This document shows positions 1 through 5,886 of a DNA stretch of 6,550 nt, in pieces (positions within the stretch are counted from its first letter, which is position 1; every line of letters starts with the position of its first letter). The stretch comes from Leptospira sp. (lineage in GTDB: Bacteria > Spirochaetota > Leptospiria > Leptospirales > Leptospiraceae). The DNA lies in the NCBI GenBank assembly GCA_025457985.1, contig JALOTI010000234.1:1-6550 (forward strand), written 5' to 3'. The notes under the pieces were generated by a model. That model did not search any database. It was not told where the DNA came from and worked only from the letters and a program-made list of their open reading frames with translations. Both the position numbers and the translations under genes were made by a program.

Positions 1-871
1 TTTCATAACCTGCCAGAAATTGATTCACACCTGTTTTATTGTGAAATTTTTCCGGTTCAGGTCCCATAAAAAATGTTTCCAACATCCATCTTTGGAAGCC
101 GGTTACACCTTGGTCTGGTAAAGCTATACCATCTCGTTTGGTTTGAATTTCTTTATCATTGAATCGAAACCAAATTCGTGATTCTTCAGCGGTTCTTACA
201 TTCAGTGTTTCAACTTTCATCGCATCCATCGCCTGACGGATGATATCTTGTATCTTGTCTTCCTGCAAAAAGGATAGAATTTCCGAATATTTTTGCCCAG
301 AATCTTCTAAAATAGACTCCAGTTCTGTTTGTTTGAGTAAATCACCCTCATAGGCTGTGCGTACGGTATGTCTCTTATCTAAAAAAGGAAAAAGAGAATC
401 CGATGAGACAGTTTTAGACTTAGCGACCAGTTTTATTTTTGCGATTGGCTTTTTGCCCACATCCTTGGCTGAATAGATTCCTTCTGGAAATATTTTTACA
501 TTCGTGTCATATCCCATAGAACTTGCCCCTATTGATAGACATTCTAAAAAAGTTCCTTGTCCGATATGGACCTGTCTTGTCGTGGGATCGGTAACGGGAA
601 GGATACGTGATTCATCTACATAGAGTAGCATTTCTTCTGGATTCAAAATTTTAAATTTCCAGGCTTGCGTATTATGTGGGTTTGGTGCCGTAATTCCAAA
701 AAGAATGGCATTTAAAATCGGTTCTTTAAAAATCTCTTTTCGATTTTTGTTCTCGGATTCTCCTTTTTCCAATTGCCTCGGAAAAATGGTGGAACAATGT
801 TTCAAAAACAAAACTGCCGATACTGTGATACCGGCTTGGGATAAAAATTGGCTTCGATTGATTTGATGCAT
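1..871 (-). CDS. Acg-family FMN-binding nitroreductase-like protein, exported-looking, partial (3' end outside window)
   Basis: This frame is open from an ATG at 871 to the left edge, giving 290 residues with no stop. Residues 52-75 contain ILNAILFGITAPNPHNTQAW, matching the FMN-phosphate-binding start of nitroreductase-fold proteins. A later DKRHTVRTAY stretch matches the conserved RRTxR-type segment of the Acg family (named for mycobacterial Acg, Rv2032). Family members are usually 330-390 residues, so perhaps 50-90 are missing. The N-terminus (NRSQFLSQAG, then a hydrophobic run to about residue 23) resembles a Tat signal peptide but has only one arginine; some Acg homologues do carry Tat signals. 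The start has an AGAGG at 885-881, nine bases upstream. It lies 19 bp after the barrel gene and is probably cotranscribed with it. Known members bind flavin, and Acg itself lacks classical nitroreductase activity, so substrate and reaction are unknown here. Confidence 0.8.
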   Translation of the reverse strand, partial: MHQINRSQFLSQAGITVSAVLFLKHCSTIFPRQLEKGESENKNRKEIFKEPILNAILFGITAPNPHNTQAWKFKILNPEEMLLYVDESRILPVTDPTTRQVHIGQGTFLECLSIGASSMGYDTNVKIFPEGIYSAKDVGKKPIAKIKLVAKSKTVSSDSLFPFLDKRHTVRTAYEGDLLKQTELESILEDSGQKYSEILSFLQEDKIQDIIRQAMDAMKVETLNVRTAEESRIWFRFNDKEIQTKRDGIALPDQGVTGFQRWMLETFFMGPEPEKFHNKTGVNQFLAGYE

Positions 872-890
872 CTTAATATTCCTCTGTTAT

Positions 891-1508
891 TTAGAAACGA
901 GTTCCAATGATTAGATTTCCTACTAGAAAGGTTTCTGTTTTTCCATCTCTAGGTCCAATGATTCCGGAACCGTGTAATCCATGAAGTACTCCAAATTGTG
1001 GAATCATATAAACTGTTTTTTCTTGATTTAAAAAAAATCTATATCCCACCAAAGCTTCGGCAAATTGAACTCTACCCTCATAATCCCTTTCTACCTGCTT
1101 GTATGCATAGGCTCTAATTTCTGGACTCTCAGATAGAAATGCATAAGGCCCTAAGTTTCTTCGATTCCACTTATTATTATCTGCCCAAACGTATCCAATA
1201 TAGTAATTGGCTTCAATATTCCAATTTTCATTAAAATAATGACGGTAGCCGAAGGAAGCAGCGTATTCATCAATTACATCCACAACATCGTGTTTCACTC
1301 TCGGTCGGATAAAGGCTCCAATTTTTAGCTCTCCATGAGCAGAATTCCAATCTCCCCAAATCGTCCGAGTCGCTTGGATACGACCGATATGAATCGTCGG
1401 TATAAAAGGTTGAATCAGTTCTGCTTCAACGGCCCATTTCTTTTCTTCAGCTAACAAACCTTTAGCGGATAAACAAATTACTAATAAAAATATTTTTTGA
1501 TTTTTCAT
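891..1508 (-). CDS. Putative outer-membrane beta-barrel protein with signal peptide, family not recognised
   Basis: The 205-residue product begins with a typical signal peptide: lysines at 2 and 5, a hydrophobic core at 6-14, and a likely cleavage after LLA at residue 20. The mature part is rich in aromatic and alternating polar/apolar stretches, for example EYAASFGYRHYF, WNIEANYYIGYVWA and FAEALVGYRFFL. It ends in GTRF, and a C-terminal phenylalanine is the usual BAM recognition signal of outer-membrane proteins. Length and strand pattern suggest about eight strands, which is inference. I do not recognise a named family. A GAGGGA lies only two bases before the ATG, so the ribosome site is closely spaced; an AAGG at 1524-1521 is an alternative. 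It follows the Crp-like regulator after 55 bp and precedes the flavoprotein after 19 bp, so all three may form one transcription unit. A soluble periplasmic protein is the main alternative. Confidence 0.75.
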   Translation of the reverse strand: MKNQKIFLLVICLSAKGLLAEEKKWAVEAELIQPFIPTIHIGRIQATRTIWGDWNSAHGELKIGAFIRPRVKHDVVDVIDEYAASFGYRHYFNENWNIEANYYIGYVWADNNKWNRRNLGPYAFLSESPEIRAYAYKQVERDYEGRVQFAEALVGYRFFLNQEKTVYMIPQFGVLHGLHGSGIIGPRDGKTETFLVGNLIIGTRF

Positions 1509-1563
1509 AATCCCTCACAACCTTCAGGATACATGAATTGAGAAAGAGAAGAAATGATCCTGA

Positions 1564-2190
1564 TTAAGGACTTGGATCTTTTTCTTGATCTAGATCAAGA
1601 TCCTGGGCTTGTTTTTGGATTCTGCTATATGCCTCTGGTGTGAGGTTCAAATACGAAGCCAATATATACTGAGGTACTCGCCCTAAAAGTGAAGGTCGCA
1701 ACTTTCGAAGTTCTAAAAATCGTTCCAACGCTGTCTTTTGATTTTCCAAAACTTTTTTGGTCAAAAAAATAAGGGCACGTTCGATTTGTTTGCGAAAGAA
1801 GTTTGCAAACTCTGCTGACTGAGTCTCTAAAAATTGAATATCAGTTTTATAAAGTAGAAAGACCTTTGAATCCTCAAGAGCATCAATTTGGAAACCAAAG
1901 GACTGGTTGCTAAAAAAACTTCCACTTTCTGTGAAAAAGTCTCCCGAAGTAAAGATGTTCCTAGTATACTCCCTACCCTCATAATGGTTGCAGATTCTGA
2001 GGATACCATCCATCAAAAAGATTCCGTAGTTTGCAATCTCACCCGGCCGGAGTAGGATTTGGTTCTTTTGCAACTCCACATACTTTACATATTGAACAAG
2101 AATAGACCAATCCTTTTGAGATAGTTTCGCGTCGCGGTCAAATCGTTCCTTCAATTGATCAAACATAAATGGAATTTCAGTTTCAGCCAT
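1564..2190 (-). CDS. Crp/Fnr-family transcriptional regulator with E..SR recognition helix
   Basis: This 208-residue protein has the two-domain Crp/Fnr layout. An N-terminal cyclic-nucleotide-binding-type jelly roll spans roughly residues 20-135 (LRPGEIANYGIFLMDGILRI, then SGDFFTESGSFF). A long dimer helix follows, then a compact helix-turn-helix around 171-193 (VPQYILASYLNLTPEAYSR). The canonical cAMP phosphate cassette with its conserved Arg-Ser is not visible, so the effector is unknown. There is a single cysteine, so it cannot hold an FNR-type four-cysteine iron-sulphur cluster. E186, S189 and R190 align with FNR E209, S212 and R213, which contact TTGAT. A perfect TTGAT-N4-ATCAA site lies inside its own 3' end. 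An in-frame TAG just upstream limits the start to the ATG at 2190 or Met9; AAGGA at 2208-2204 is 13 bases before the first, slightly far. It is transcribed divergently from the sensor kinase. Confidence 0.9.
   Translation of the reverse strand: MAETEIPFMFDQLKERFDRDAKLSQKDWSILVQYVKYVELQKNQILLRPGEIANYGIFLMDGILRICNHYEGREYTRNIFTSGDFFTESGSFFSNQSFGFQIDALEDSKVFLLYKTDIQFLETQSAEFANFFRKQIERALIFLTKKVLENQKTALERFLELRKLRPSLLGRVPQYILASYLNLTPEAYSRIQKQAQDLDLDQEKDPSP
1583..1600. promoter_or_regulatory. Perfect 18-bp palindrome containing an exact FNR-type box
   Basis: TCTTGATCTAGATCAAGA is a perfect inverted repeat, and its core at 1585-1598 is TTGAT-CTAG-ATCAA, identical to the FNR consensus half-sites and spacing. 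It lies in the last codons of the Crp-like gene, about 83 bp upstream of the barrel gene's ATG. A weak -10-like GATCAT at 1559-1554 would put the transcription start near 1547, so the box centre would be near -44, close to the class II activator position of -41.5. The function is inferred. The box also encodes the acidic tail LDLDQE, so repeated GAT codons could produce part of it by chance. No U-tract follows, so it is not an intrinsic terminator. Confidence 0.5.
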
Positions 2191-2201
2191 GTGAAACTAG
2201 A

Positions 2202-2222
2202 ATTCCTTAAATTGCGATTGTA
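2202..2222 (-). promoter_or_regulatory. Candidate -10 and ribosome site for the Crp-like gene
   Basis: On the minus strand TACAAT (2222-2217) matches the -10 consensus at five of six positions. It would place the start of transcription near 2210, just ahead of the AAGGA at 2208-2204. No good -35 is visible 17 bases upstream, so this would need activator help or may be chance in AT-rich DNA. Confidence 0.25.
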
Positions 2223-2244
2223 TTTCCTAACTCTGCTTTCCATT

Positions 2245-2275
2245 TTTTCAGGAGACCATATCGTTTTTTTTTAAT
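2245..2275 (+). promoter_or_regulatory. Candidate promoter for the sensor kinase gene
   Basis: TTTAAT at 2270-2275 matches the -10 consensus at five of six positions. The best -35-like hexamer is TTTTCA at 2245-2250, with a long 19-base spacer. A run of nine T lies between them. Transcription would begin near 2282, leaving a leader of about 43 bases. The 134-bp divergent spacer (2191-2324) must hold promoters in both directions, which is the main reason to propose it. Confidence 0.25.
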
Positions 2276-2311
2276 TTTCTAGGGAAATCCCAAAAAGCTT
2301 CGTCTATCCTT

Positions 2312-2319
2312 AGGGAGGT
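2312..2319 (+). promoter_or_regulatory. Strong ribosome binding site of the sensor kinase
   Basis: AGGGAGGT, five bases before the ATG at 2325, is a near-consensus Shine-Dalgarno and fixes the kinase start. Confidence 0.7.
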
Positions 2320-2324
2320 AGAGT

Positions 2325-4415
2325 ATGGAACTGGTTCAAGCCATCGATACGATTCTTGCCGCTAAATTGGAATTAGAGACCGCTTGGGATGGCAACCCCT
2401 TGCCTTCGTTTGTATTAACAGCCGATCTTAGGGTCCAACGTTGCAATAAGGCCGCCTGCCTACTCTTCGGAAGAGAGTATCCACAGTTACTGGGAGCCGA
2501 TATAGTTTCCCTACTCTGGAAAGATGAGGTTACGGAAGAAATTCGTTCTACCCTCCTTCGCTCGACCAATTTGTCCTCCTTTCCTGTCATTCTAGCAAAA
2601 ATTCCGGGAAGTTTTCAAATTCTATCAAAGCCAATTCCTGAAGATCGAAGAGTTCTCTTCCTTTTGAATTTGGAAACCATTCCATTATCGCAGAACCGGG
2701 AAGAAGAAGCTCGGTTGAAACTTGCTTTAGAAAGTGGGCAATCCGGTGTTTGGGACTTTTCGCTCAGGCAGGGGAAGGCTTACTTTAGCCCAGAATATGC
2801 GAGGATTTTAGGATTTGAACCAGATCAGTTTCCTCAAAATTTCACGCATTGGGAAACCCTTGTCCACTGGGAGGACAGGGAGCGCGTGCGGTCCTTATTT
2901 GAAAACTATCTGAATGGCTCCATCGACTCTCATGACATGGAAATCAAAATGTTCTCTCGAACTGGCAAATCCATTTGGATTTGGAGCCGGGGAAAGGTCG
3001 TGGAAAGGGATGAAAATGACTTACCTATCCGTGTTGTGGGAACTCATTTAGATATCACCGAACGAAAGAAAACGGAAATCCGTACAGAAGCAGTTCTTGT
3101 ACTTGGGCAAAAACAATCGGAAGAGACAGTAGATTCTCTCTTGAGAATTGCCTTGGAATATATGATCCAGCTAACTAGTAGCGAATGGGCTACGATTAGA
3201 ATGGCATCTACAAATGGCAACGTACAAGAATTAGGTGTAAAAATAAAACGATCTCAATCTCAGGTAAGTTACTTACCATTTTCTATCACAGATACAGAGA
3301 TGAAAAAGATGCAAACTTTGGAGGTCAATTTTGAACGGAAAGAGCAATACGCTTTTACCGTTATCGTTGGGCAAAAGCGAGCCGAGTACGAAGAAACAGA
3401 TTCAAAAGAAATTCAATTATTAGGGACAGAGCTTCTTAATATCTTACTCAGAAAAAGGACAGAAGAGTTACTTCTTGCGAGTGAATGGAATTTACAATCC
3501 ATTGTAGAATGTTCCTCCAACGGAATTTTGATCCTACAGGAAGGTAAAATCATATTCTTCAATCGAAGTGCTGAAATCTTACTCGCACAATCTAAGGCAG
3601 ATTTACAAACAAAATCGATTTCGGATGTTTTAGGATTTTTAAGTGGAGAGGATCCTGCAGAGTTTATGAATCAACTTAGCAATAACAAAACATCTCCCGA
3701 CCAAAACAATATAGAAAAATATACACTCCTAGTGAACGGGCAGAAAAAATGGTTTAGCCTTTGGGCTATTGAAATCATTTTTAATGGCAATGTTGCCATT
3801 TTGGTTAACATCACGGATGTTACCCGAACAAAAGAGACCGAAAAACAACTCCTTCAAAGTGAAAAACTTGCGACAATTGGTCAGTTAGCTGCCGGCGTAG
3901 CTCATGAAATCAATAATCCAATGGCGTTCATTTCAAGTAACTTAGAAATGATGAAACGAAACCAGAAAGATCTAATAGGTTTTATAGAAACCATAAAAAC
4001 TACCTTAACATCTTTCCAGGATATTCCTCAAATCCAAAACCTACTCCATAAGTTTAATTCCTCAAATATCAATGAAATATTGAATGATACCGAAGAGATG
4101 TTGGATGAGTCCATCGACGGAGCGGGCCGTGTCGTTGAAATCGTAAAAAATATTAAAAGTTTTGCCCATGTTGATAAGGAGGAGAGTTTTGTTGCCTGTA
4201 ATCTAAACGAAATCATACAACAGGCAATGAATCTTAGTCACCATAATATCAAATATGACTGTGTCGTTGAATTAAAGTTAAATGAAAAGTTACCAAAAAT
4301 TGAATGTAGACCACAGGAAATAGGTCAAGTTTTAATAAACCTATTAGTAAATGCCGGCCACGCAATCGAGGAAAAGAAAATACTAGGACTCTTTCCAGAA
4401 ACGCAAAGCGAATAA
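2325..4415 (+). CDS. PAS-PAS-GAF-PAS sensor histidine kinase, N-terminal 696 residues (cut before the G1 box)
   Basis: This part encodes the sensory and phosphoacceptor portion of a cytoplasmic-looking histidine kinase; no signal peptide or membrane span is seen. In order: a degenerate PAS domain (about 20-110), a PAS_3-type domain with PAC tail (about 130-248, ending DITERKK), a GAF-like region (about 250-385), a third PAS (about 392-500, ending NITDVTRTKE), and a HisKA-type dimerisation helix with the H box GQLAAGVAHEINNP, where His527 is the expected phosphorylation site. The N box LINLLVNAGHAIEE (Asn672, Asn676) is near the end. The protein stops at Glu696, before the G1, F and G2 boxes, so as written it should not bind ATP properly. 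It could at most act as a dimerisation partner or phosphoacceptor. It heads an operon with the receiver protein downstream. The ligand cannot be told from sequence. Confidence 0.9.
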   Translation: MELVQAIDTILAAKLELETAWDGNPLPSFVLTADLRVQRCNKAACLLFGREYPQLLGADIVSLLWKDEVTEEIRSTLLRSTNLSSFPVILAKIPGSFQILSKPIPEDRRVLFLLNLETIPLSQNREEEARLKLALESGQSGVWDFSLRQGKAYFSPEYARILGFEPDQFPQNFTHWETLVHWEDRERVRSLFENYLNGSIDSHDMEIKMFSRTGKSIWIWSRGKVVERDENDLPIRVVGTHLDITERKKTEIRTEAVLVLGQKQSEETVDSLLRIALEYMIQLTSSEWATIRMASTNGNVQELGVKIKRSQSQVSYLPFSITDTEMKKMQTLEVNFERKEQYAFTVIVGQKRAEYEETDSKEIQLLGTELLNILLRKRTEELLLASEWNLQSIVECSSNGILILQEGKIIFFNRSAEILLAQSKADLQTKSISDVLGFLSGEDPAEFMNQLSNNKTSPDQNNIEKYTLLVNGQKKWFSLWAIEIIFNGNVAILVNITDVTRTKETEKQLLQSEKLATIGQLAAGVAHEINNPMAFISSNLEMMKRNQKDLIGFIETIKTTLTSFQDIPQIQNLLHKFNSSNINEILNDTEEMLDESIDGAGRVVEIVKNIKSFAHVDKEESFVACNLNEIIQQAMNLSHHNIKYDCVVELKLNEKLPKIECRPQEIGQVLINLLVNAGHAIEEKKILGLFPETQSE
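4413..4415 (+). other. Premature in-frame TAA in the histidine kinase
   Basis: The TAA follows QSE. The codons after it (CCA GGG AAA ATT GAA ATT) stay in frame and read like normal kinase sequence, so a single base substitution of a sense codon (for example TAC, TAT, CAA or GAA) would explain it. An indel is not needed. Confidence 0.65.
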
Positions 4416-4484
4416 CCAGGGAAAATTGAAATTTATACGGATCTGATTACCTCAGTAGAAGGCGAAGCTCTGGTCCGACTACGC

Positions 4485-4516
4485 GTAAAGGATAATGGAA
4501 GTAAAGGATAATGGAA
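4485..4516 (+). repeat. Perfect 16-bp tandem duplication across the kinase G1-box coding sequence
   Basis: GTAAAGGATAATGGAA occurs at 4485-4500 and again at 4501-4516 with no mismatch. It encodes the VKDNG of the G1 box, so VKDNG is specified twice in two frames. Sixteen is not a multiple of three, so the copy shifts the frame. Removing one copy restores RVKDNGIGIP in the frame of the upstream part. A recent slippage event or an assembly or sequencing artefact would both look like this. Confidence 0.9.
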
Positions 4517-4710
4517 TTGGTATACCAAAAGAAATCCAAACGAGGATCTTTGATCCTTTTTTCTCACCGAAAGAATCAGGTGAAGGAACTGGACTGGGTC
4601 TTTCGATCAGTATGGATATCATTCGAAAACATAAAGGAAATATTCAAGTGGAAAGTGTTCGCTGTGAAGGAACAACGTTTGAAGTTATTTTACCCATAAA
4701 GGAGGGTTAA
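4495..4710 (+). CDS. Histidine kinase ATPase-domain fragment (G1, F and G2 boxes)
   Basis: This 71-residue frame carries the end of a HATPase_c domain: VKDNGIGIP (G1), RIFDPFFSPKE (F box) and GTGLGLSISMDIIRKHKG (G2), finishing FEVILPIKEG, the normal C-terminus of NtrB-like kinases. It is the remainder of the upstream kinase, put in a different frame by the 16-bp duplication. The ATG at 4495 comes from the first repeat copy and is in frame only because of the duplication. An AAAGGA stands just two bases before it, too close for efficient initiation. It lacks the N box, so it could not bind ATP alone. Most likely an untranslated pseudogene part, though complementation with the upstream fragment is conceivable. 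Confidence 0.6.
   Translation: MEVKDNGIGIPKEIQTRIFDPFFSPKESGEGTGLGLSISMDIIRKHKGNIQVESVRCEGTTFEVILPIKEG
4699..4705 (+). promoter_or_regulatory. Ribosome binding site of the response regulator, inside the kinase 3' end
   Basis: AAGGAGG is a full Shine-Dalgarno match nine bases before the ATG at 4715. It overlaps the last kinase codons (KEG-stop), so the two genes are packed for coupled expression. The strength of the site means the regulator could still be translated despite the broken kinase. Confidence 0.8.
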
Positions 4711-4714
4711 AATC

Positions 4715-5191
4715 ATGTCCGCAACAAACATTGATGAGTTGATGTCCGATATAGAGTCAAAGGCAAGCAAAATAAACTCAGAAGAAAAAGTGTATAAGAT
4801 CGTTATGGTAGACGATGTCAAAACGATCTCCTCTTCCATGAAACGGGAATTGGCCTTTGTGAACAGAAAAAAGGAAAATATCAGATTGGTCATTACTGAT
4901 TTTCAAGATCCTGAGGTTGCCGTTGACTATCTCAAAAAATACAAACCGGATCTATTGATTTCAGATATAAAAATGCCTTATCTTTCGGGAGATAAACTGG
5001 TAGAAACTATCAAAAAAGTCTACCCTGATCTTCCAGTGATCGTTGTCACTGGGTTTGCCACCAAAGAGAACATTTTGTCCGTCTATAAATCTGATAAAGA
5101 TAGCATCATCCTCTCCAAACCATGGGCACCGGAACGATTTATTGAGGCTGTGAACCAGCTACTCGGAACAGATTTTTCTTGGACAGAATGA
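4715..5191 (+). CDS. Stand-alone receiver-domain response regulator
   Basis: This 158-residue protein consists of one CheY-like receiver domain after a 25-residue N-terminal extension. All key residues are present: acidic pair Asp33-Asp34 (MVDDVK), phosphoacceptor Asp84 (LLISDIKMP), Thr112 (VIVVTGF) and Lys135 (ILSKPW). The FxxxxxSKPW pattern resembles receivers related to RpfG- or HD-GYP-type regulators, but no output domain follows: the chain ends 23 residues after the lysine. It must therefore act by protein contact or relay phosphate onward. It starts four bases after the kinase stop, so the kinase is the natural donor. With that kinase broken, its phosphate source is unclear. The gene itself shows no sign of decay. 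Confidence 0.92.
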   Translation: MSATNIDELMSDIESKASKINSEEKVYKIVMVDDVKTISSSMKRELAFVNRKKENIRLVITDFQDPEVAVDYLKKYKPDLLISDIKMPYLSGDKLVETIKKVYPDLPVIVVTGFATKENILSVYKSDKDSIILSKPWAPERFIEAVNQLLGTDFSWTE

Positions 5192-5198
5192 TTTCGCT

Positions 5199-5243
5199 AA
5201 ACTCTTGTAAAACTCTTAACTAATCTTTTAGATGGATTACAAG
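5199..5243. repeat. Weak repeats in the convergent spacer between response regulator and second Crp-like gene
   Basis: The 61-bp spacer between two convergent genes has a direct repeat AAACTCTT (5199-5206 and 5210-5217) and a 7-bp inverted repeat CTTGTAA/TTACAAG (5204-5210 and 5237-5243) enclosing a small CTAA-TCTT-TTAG hairpin. No strong stem with a U-tract follows on either strand, so a conventional intrinsic terminator is not supported. Confidence 0.25.
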
Positions 5244-5252
5244 TTAGATACG

Positions 5253-5849
5253 TCAATTTTTCCTAAGAGATTTTTTGATTCGACTTAGACTAACTGGAGT
5301 AATTCGAAGATAGGACGCAAGTTGTATTTGTGTGAGTAAGGTTTCCAATTCGGGTTTTTCTTGGCGGAGAGCCAAGTAACGATCTTTTGCATCCATGGTA
5401 AGGAGTTCAAATTCTCGTTTGGCTTTTTTGCAAAATAACAATTCTACAAGTCGAAGCCGGAAGTCTTTCCAAATGGTATCTCTTTGGCTCAGCTCTAAAA
5501 ATTCCGAAAAGGGAGCAACATACAAAGTTACCTCTTGGAGAGTACGGATGGAACAGGTAGAAGGTCCCTGGTTCAAAAGATCAAAATAAGAACCTGTAAA
5601 TTCTCCCGGAAAAATATAGGATTTTACATATTCGTCTCCCTTGGCTGTTTGGTAACTTTCTTTCAATACTCCAGAGAGGACGATGGCTAGTTCCGTAGCT
5701 TCTTTGCCAGCTCTTAAAAAAAACTCACCAGCGCCTAAGATTTTTCGCCTAAAGAAAGTTTGGGGCAAAGCCTGCCAAACAGGTTTGGGAATCGGCACTA
5801 CGGCATTGCATATTTTGTAGAGAAATTCTTTTTCGTCCAAAAGGTCCAA
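5253..5849 (-). CDS. Second Crp/Fnr-family regulator, TTG start
   Basis: This 198-residue protein has an N-terminal cNMP-binding-type fold (about 25-125: LGAGEFFLRAGKEATELAIVLSGVLKE, FPGEFTGSYFDLL), a dimer helix, and a C-terminal helix-turn-helix at about 174-193 (QIQLASYLRITPVSLSRIKK). The layout and length closely match the regulator at 1564-2190, but the recognition helix has Val186 where that one has Glu186, while keeping Ser189 and Arg190. It therefore probably reads a different site. The canonical cAMP-binding Arg-Ser is absent. No ATG lies in frame between an upstream TAG and the domain; the TTG at 5849 has AAGG at 5860-5857, seven bases upstream, and is the best start (another TTG lies at 5840). 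It follows the hydrolase gene after 37 bp and may be cotranscribed with it. Confidence 0.88.
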   Translation of the reverse strand: MDLLDEKEFLYKICNAVVPIPKPVWQALPQTFFRRKILGAGEFFLRAGKEATELAIVLSGVLKESYQTAKGDEYVKSYIFPGEFTGSYFDLLNQGPSTCSIRTLQEVTLYVAPFSEFLELSQRDTIWKDFRLRLVELLFCKKAKREFELLTMDAKDRYLALRQEKPELETLLTQIQLASYLRITPVSLSRIKKSLRKN

Positions 5850-5856
5850 GGGTCTA

Positions 5857-5860
5857 CCTT
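5857..5860 (-). promoter_or_regulatory. Ribosome site deciding the TTG start
   Basis: On the minus strand AAGG precedes the TTG at 5849 by seven bases (TAGACCC), a normal spacing. This is the evidence for choosing that TTG over the one at 5840. Confidence 0.5.
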
Positions 5861-5886
5861 GGGAAAACCTTTTCTAAATAGAAAAC

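Larger units (their letters stand above)
2325..4710 (+). pseudogene. Ancestral full-length sensor histidine kinase gene, broken by a nonsense codon and a 16-bp duplication
   Basis: Read as one gene, this region encodes a complete kinase of about 790 residues. After the TAA at 4413-4415 the same frame continues as PGKIEIYTDLITSVEGEALV...RVKDNG, the segment expected between the N and G1 boxes. The tandem duplication at 4485-4516 then moves the reading frame by one base, and the old frame hits TAA at 4509-4511. The new frame carries GIGIPKEIQTRIFDPFF and the rest of the ATPase domain to TAA at 4708-4710. Two independent lesions within 100 bp favour true decay or poor local sequence over a single event. 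No other frame damage is seen in the preceding 2 kb. Confidence 0.7.

Noticed and set aside
794..796. Cys26 of the flavoprotein as a lipoprotein acylation site
   Set aside because: The preceding residues are L-K-H, which do not fit even a relaxed spirochaete lipobox.
1574..1603. Alternative stem GGATCTT/AAGATCC around the FNR-like palindrome as a terminator
   Set aside because: No U-tract follows on either strand and it lies inside coding sequence before the stop codon.
2282..2291. GGGA-AA-TCCC imperfect palindrome before the kinase
   Set aside because: A 4-bp stem with a 2-base loop is expected by chance and has no supporting context.
2336..2590. Minus-strand 84-codon frame opposite the kinase start
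   Set aside because: It is a shadow of the kinase gene with a low-complexity Ser/Arg-rich product and no ribosome site.
4511..4699. 62-codon plus-strand frame inside the kinase C-terminal fragment
   Set aside because: It is the out-of-frame reading of the ATPase end from the second repeat copy and has no domain features.
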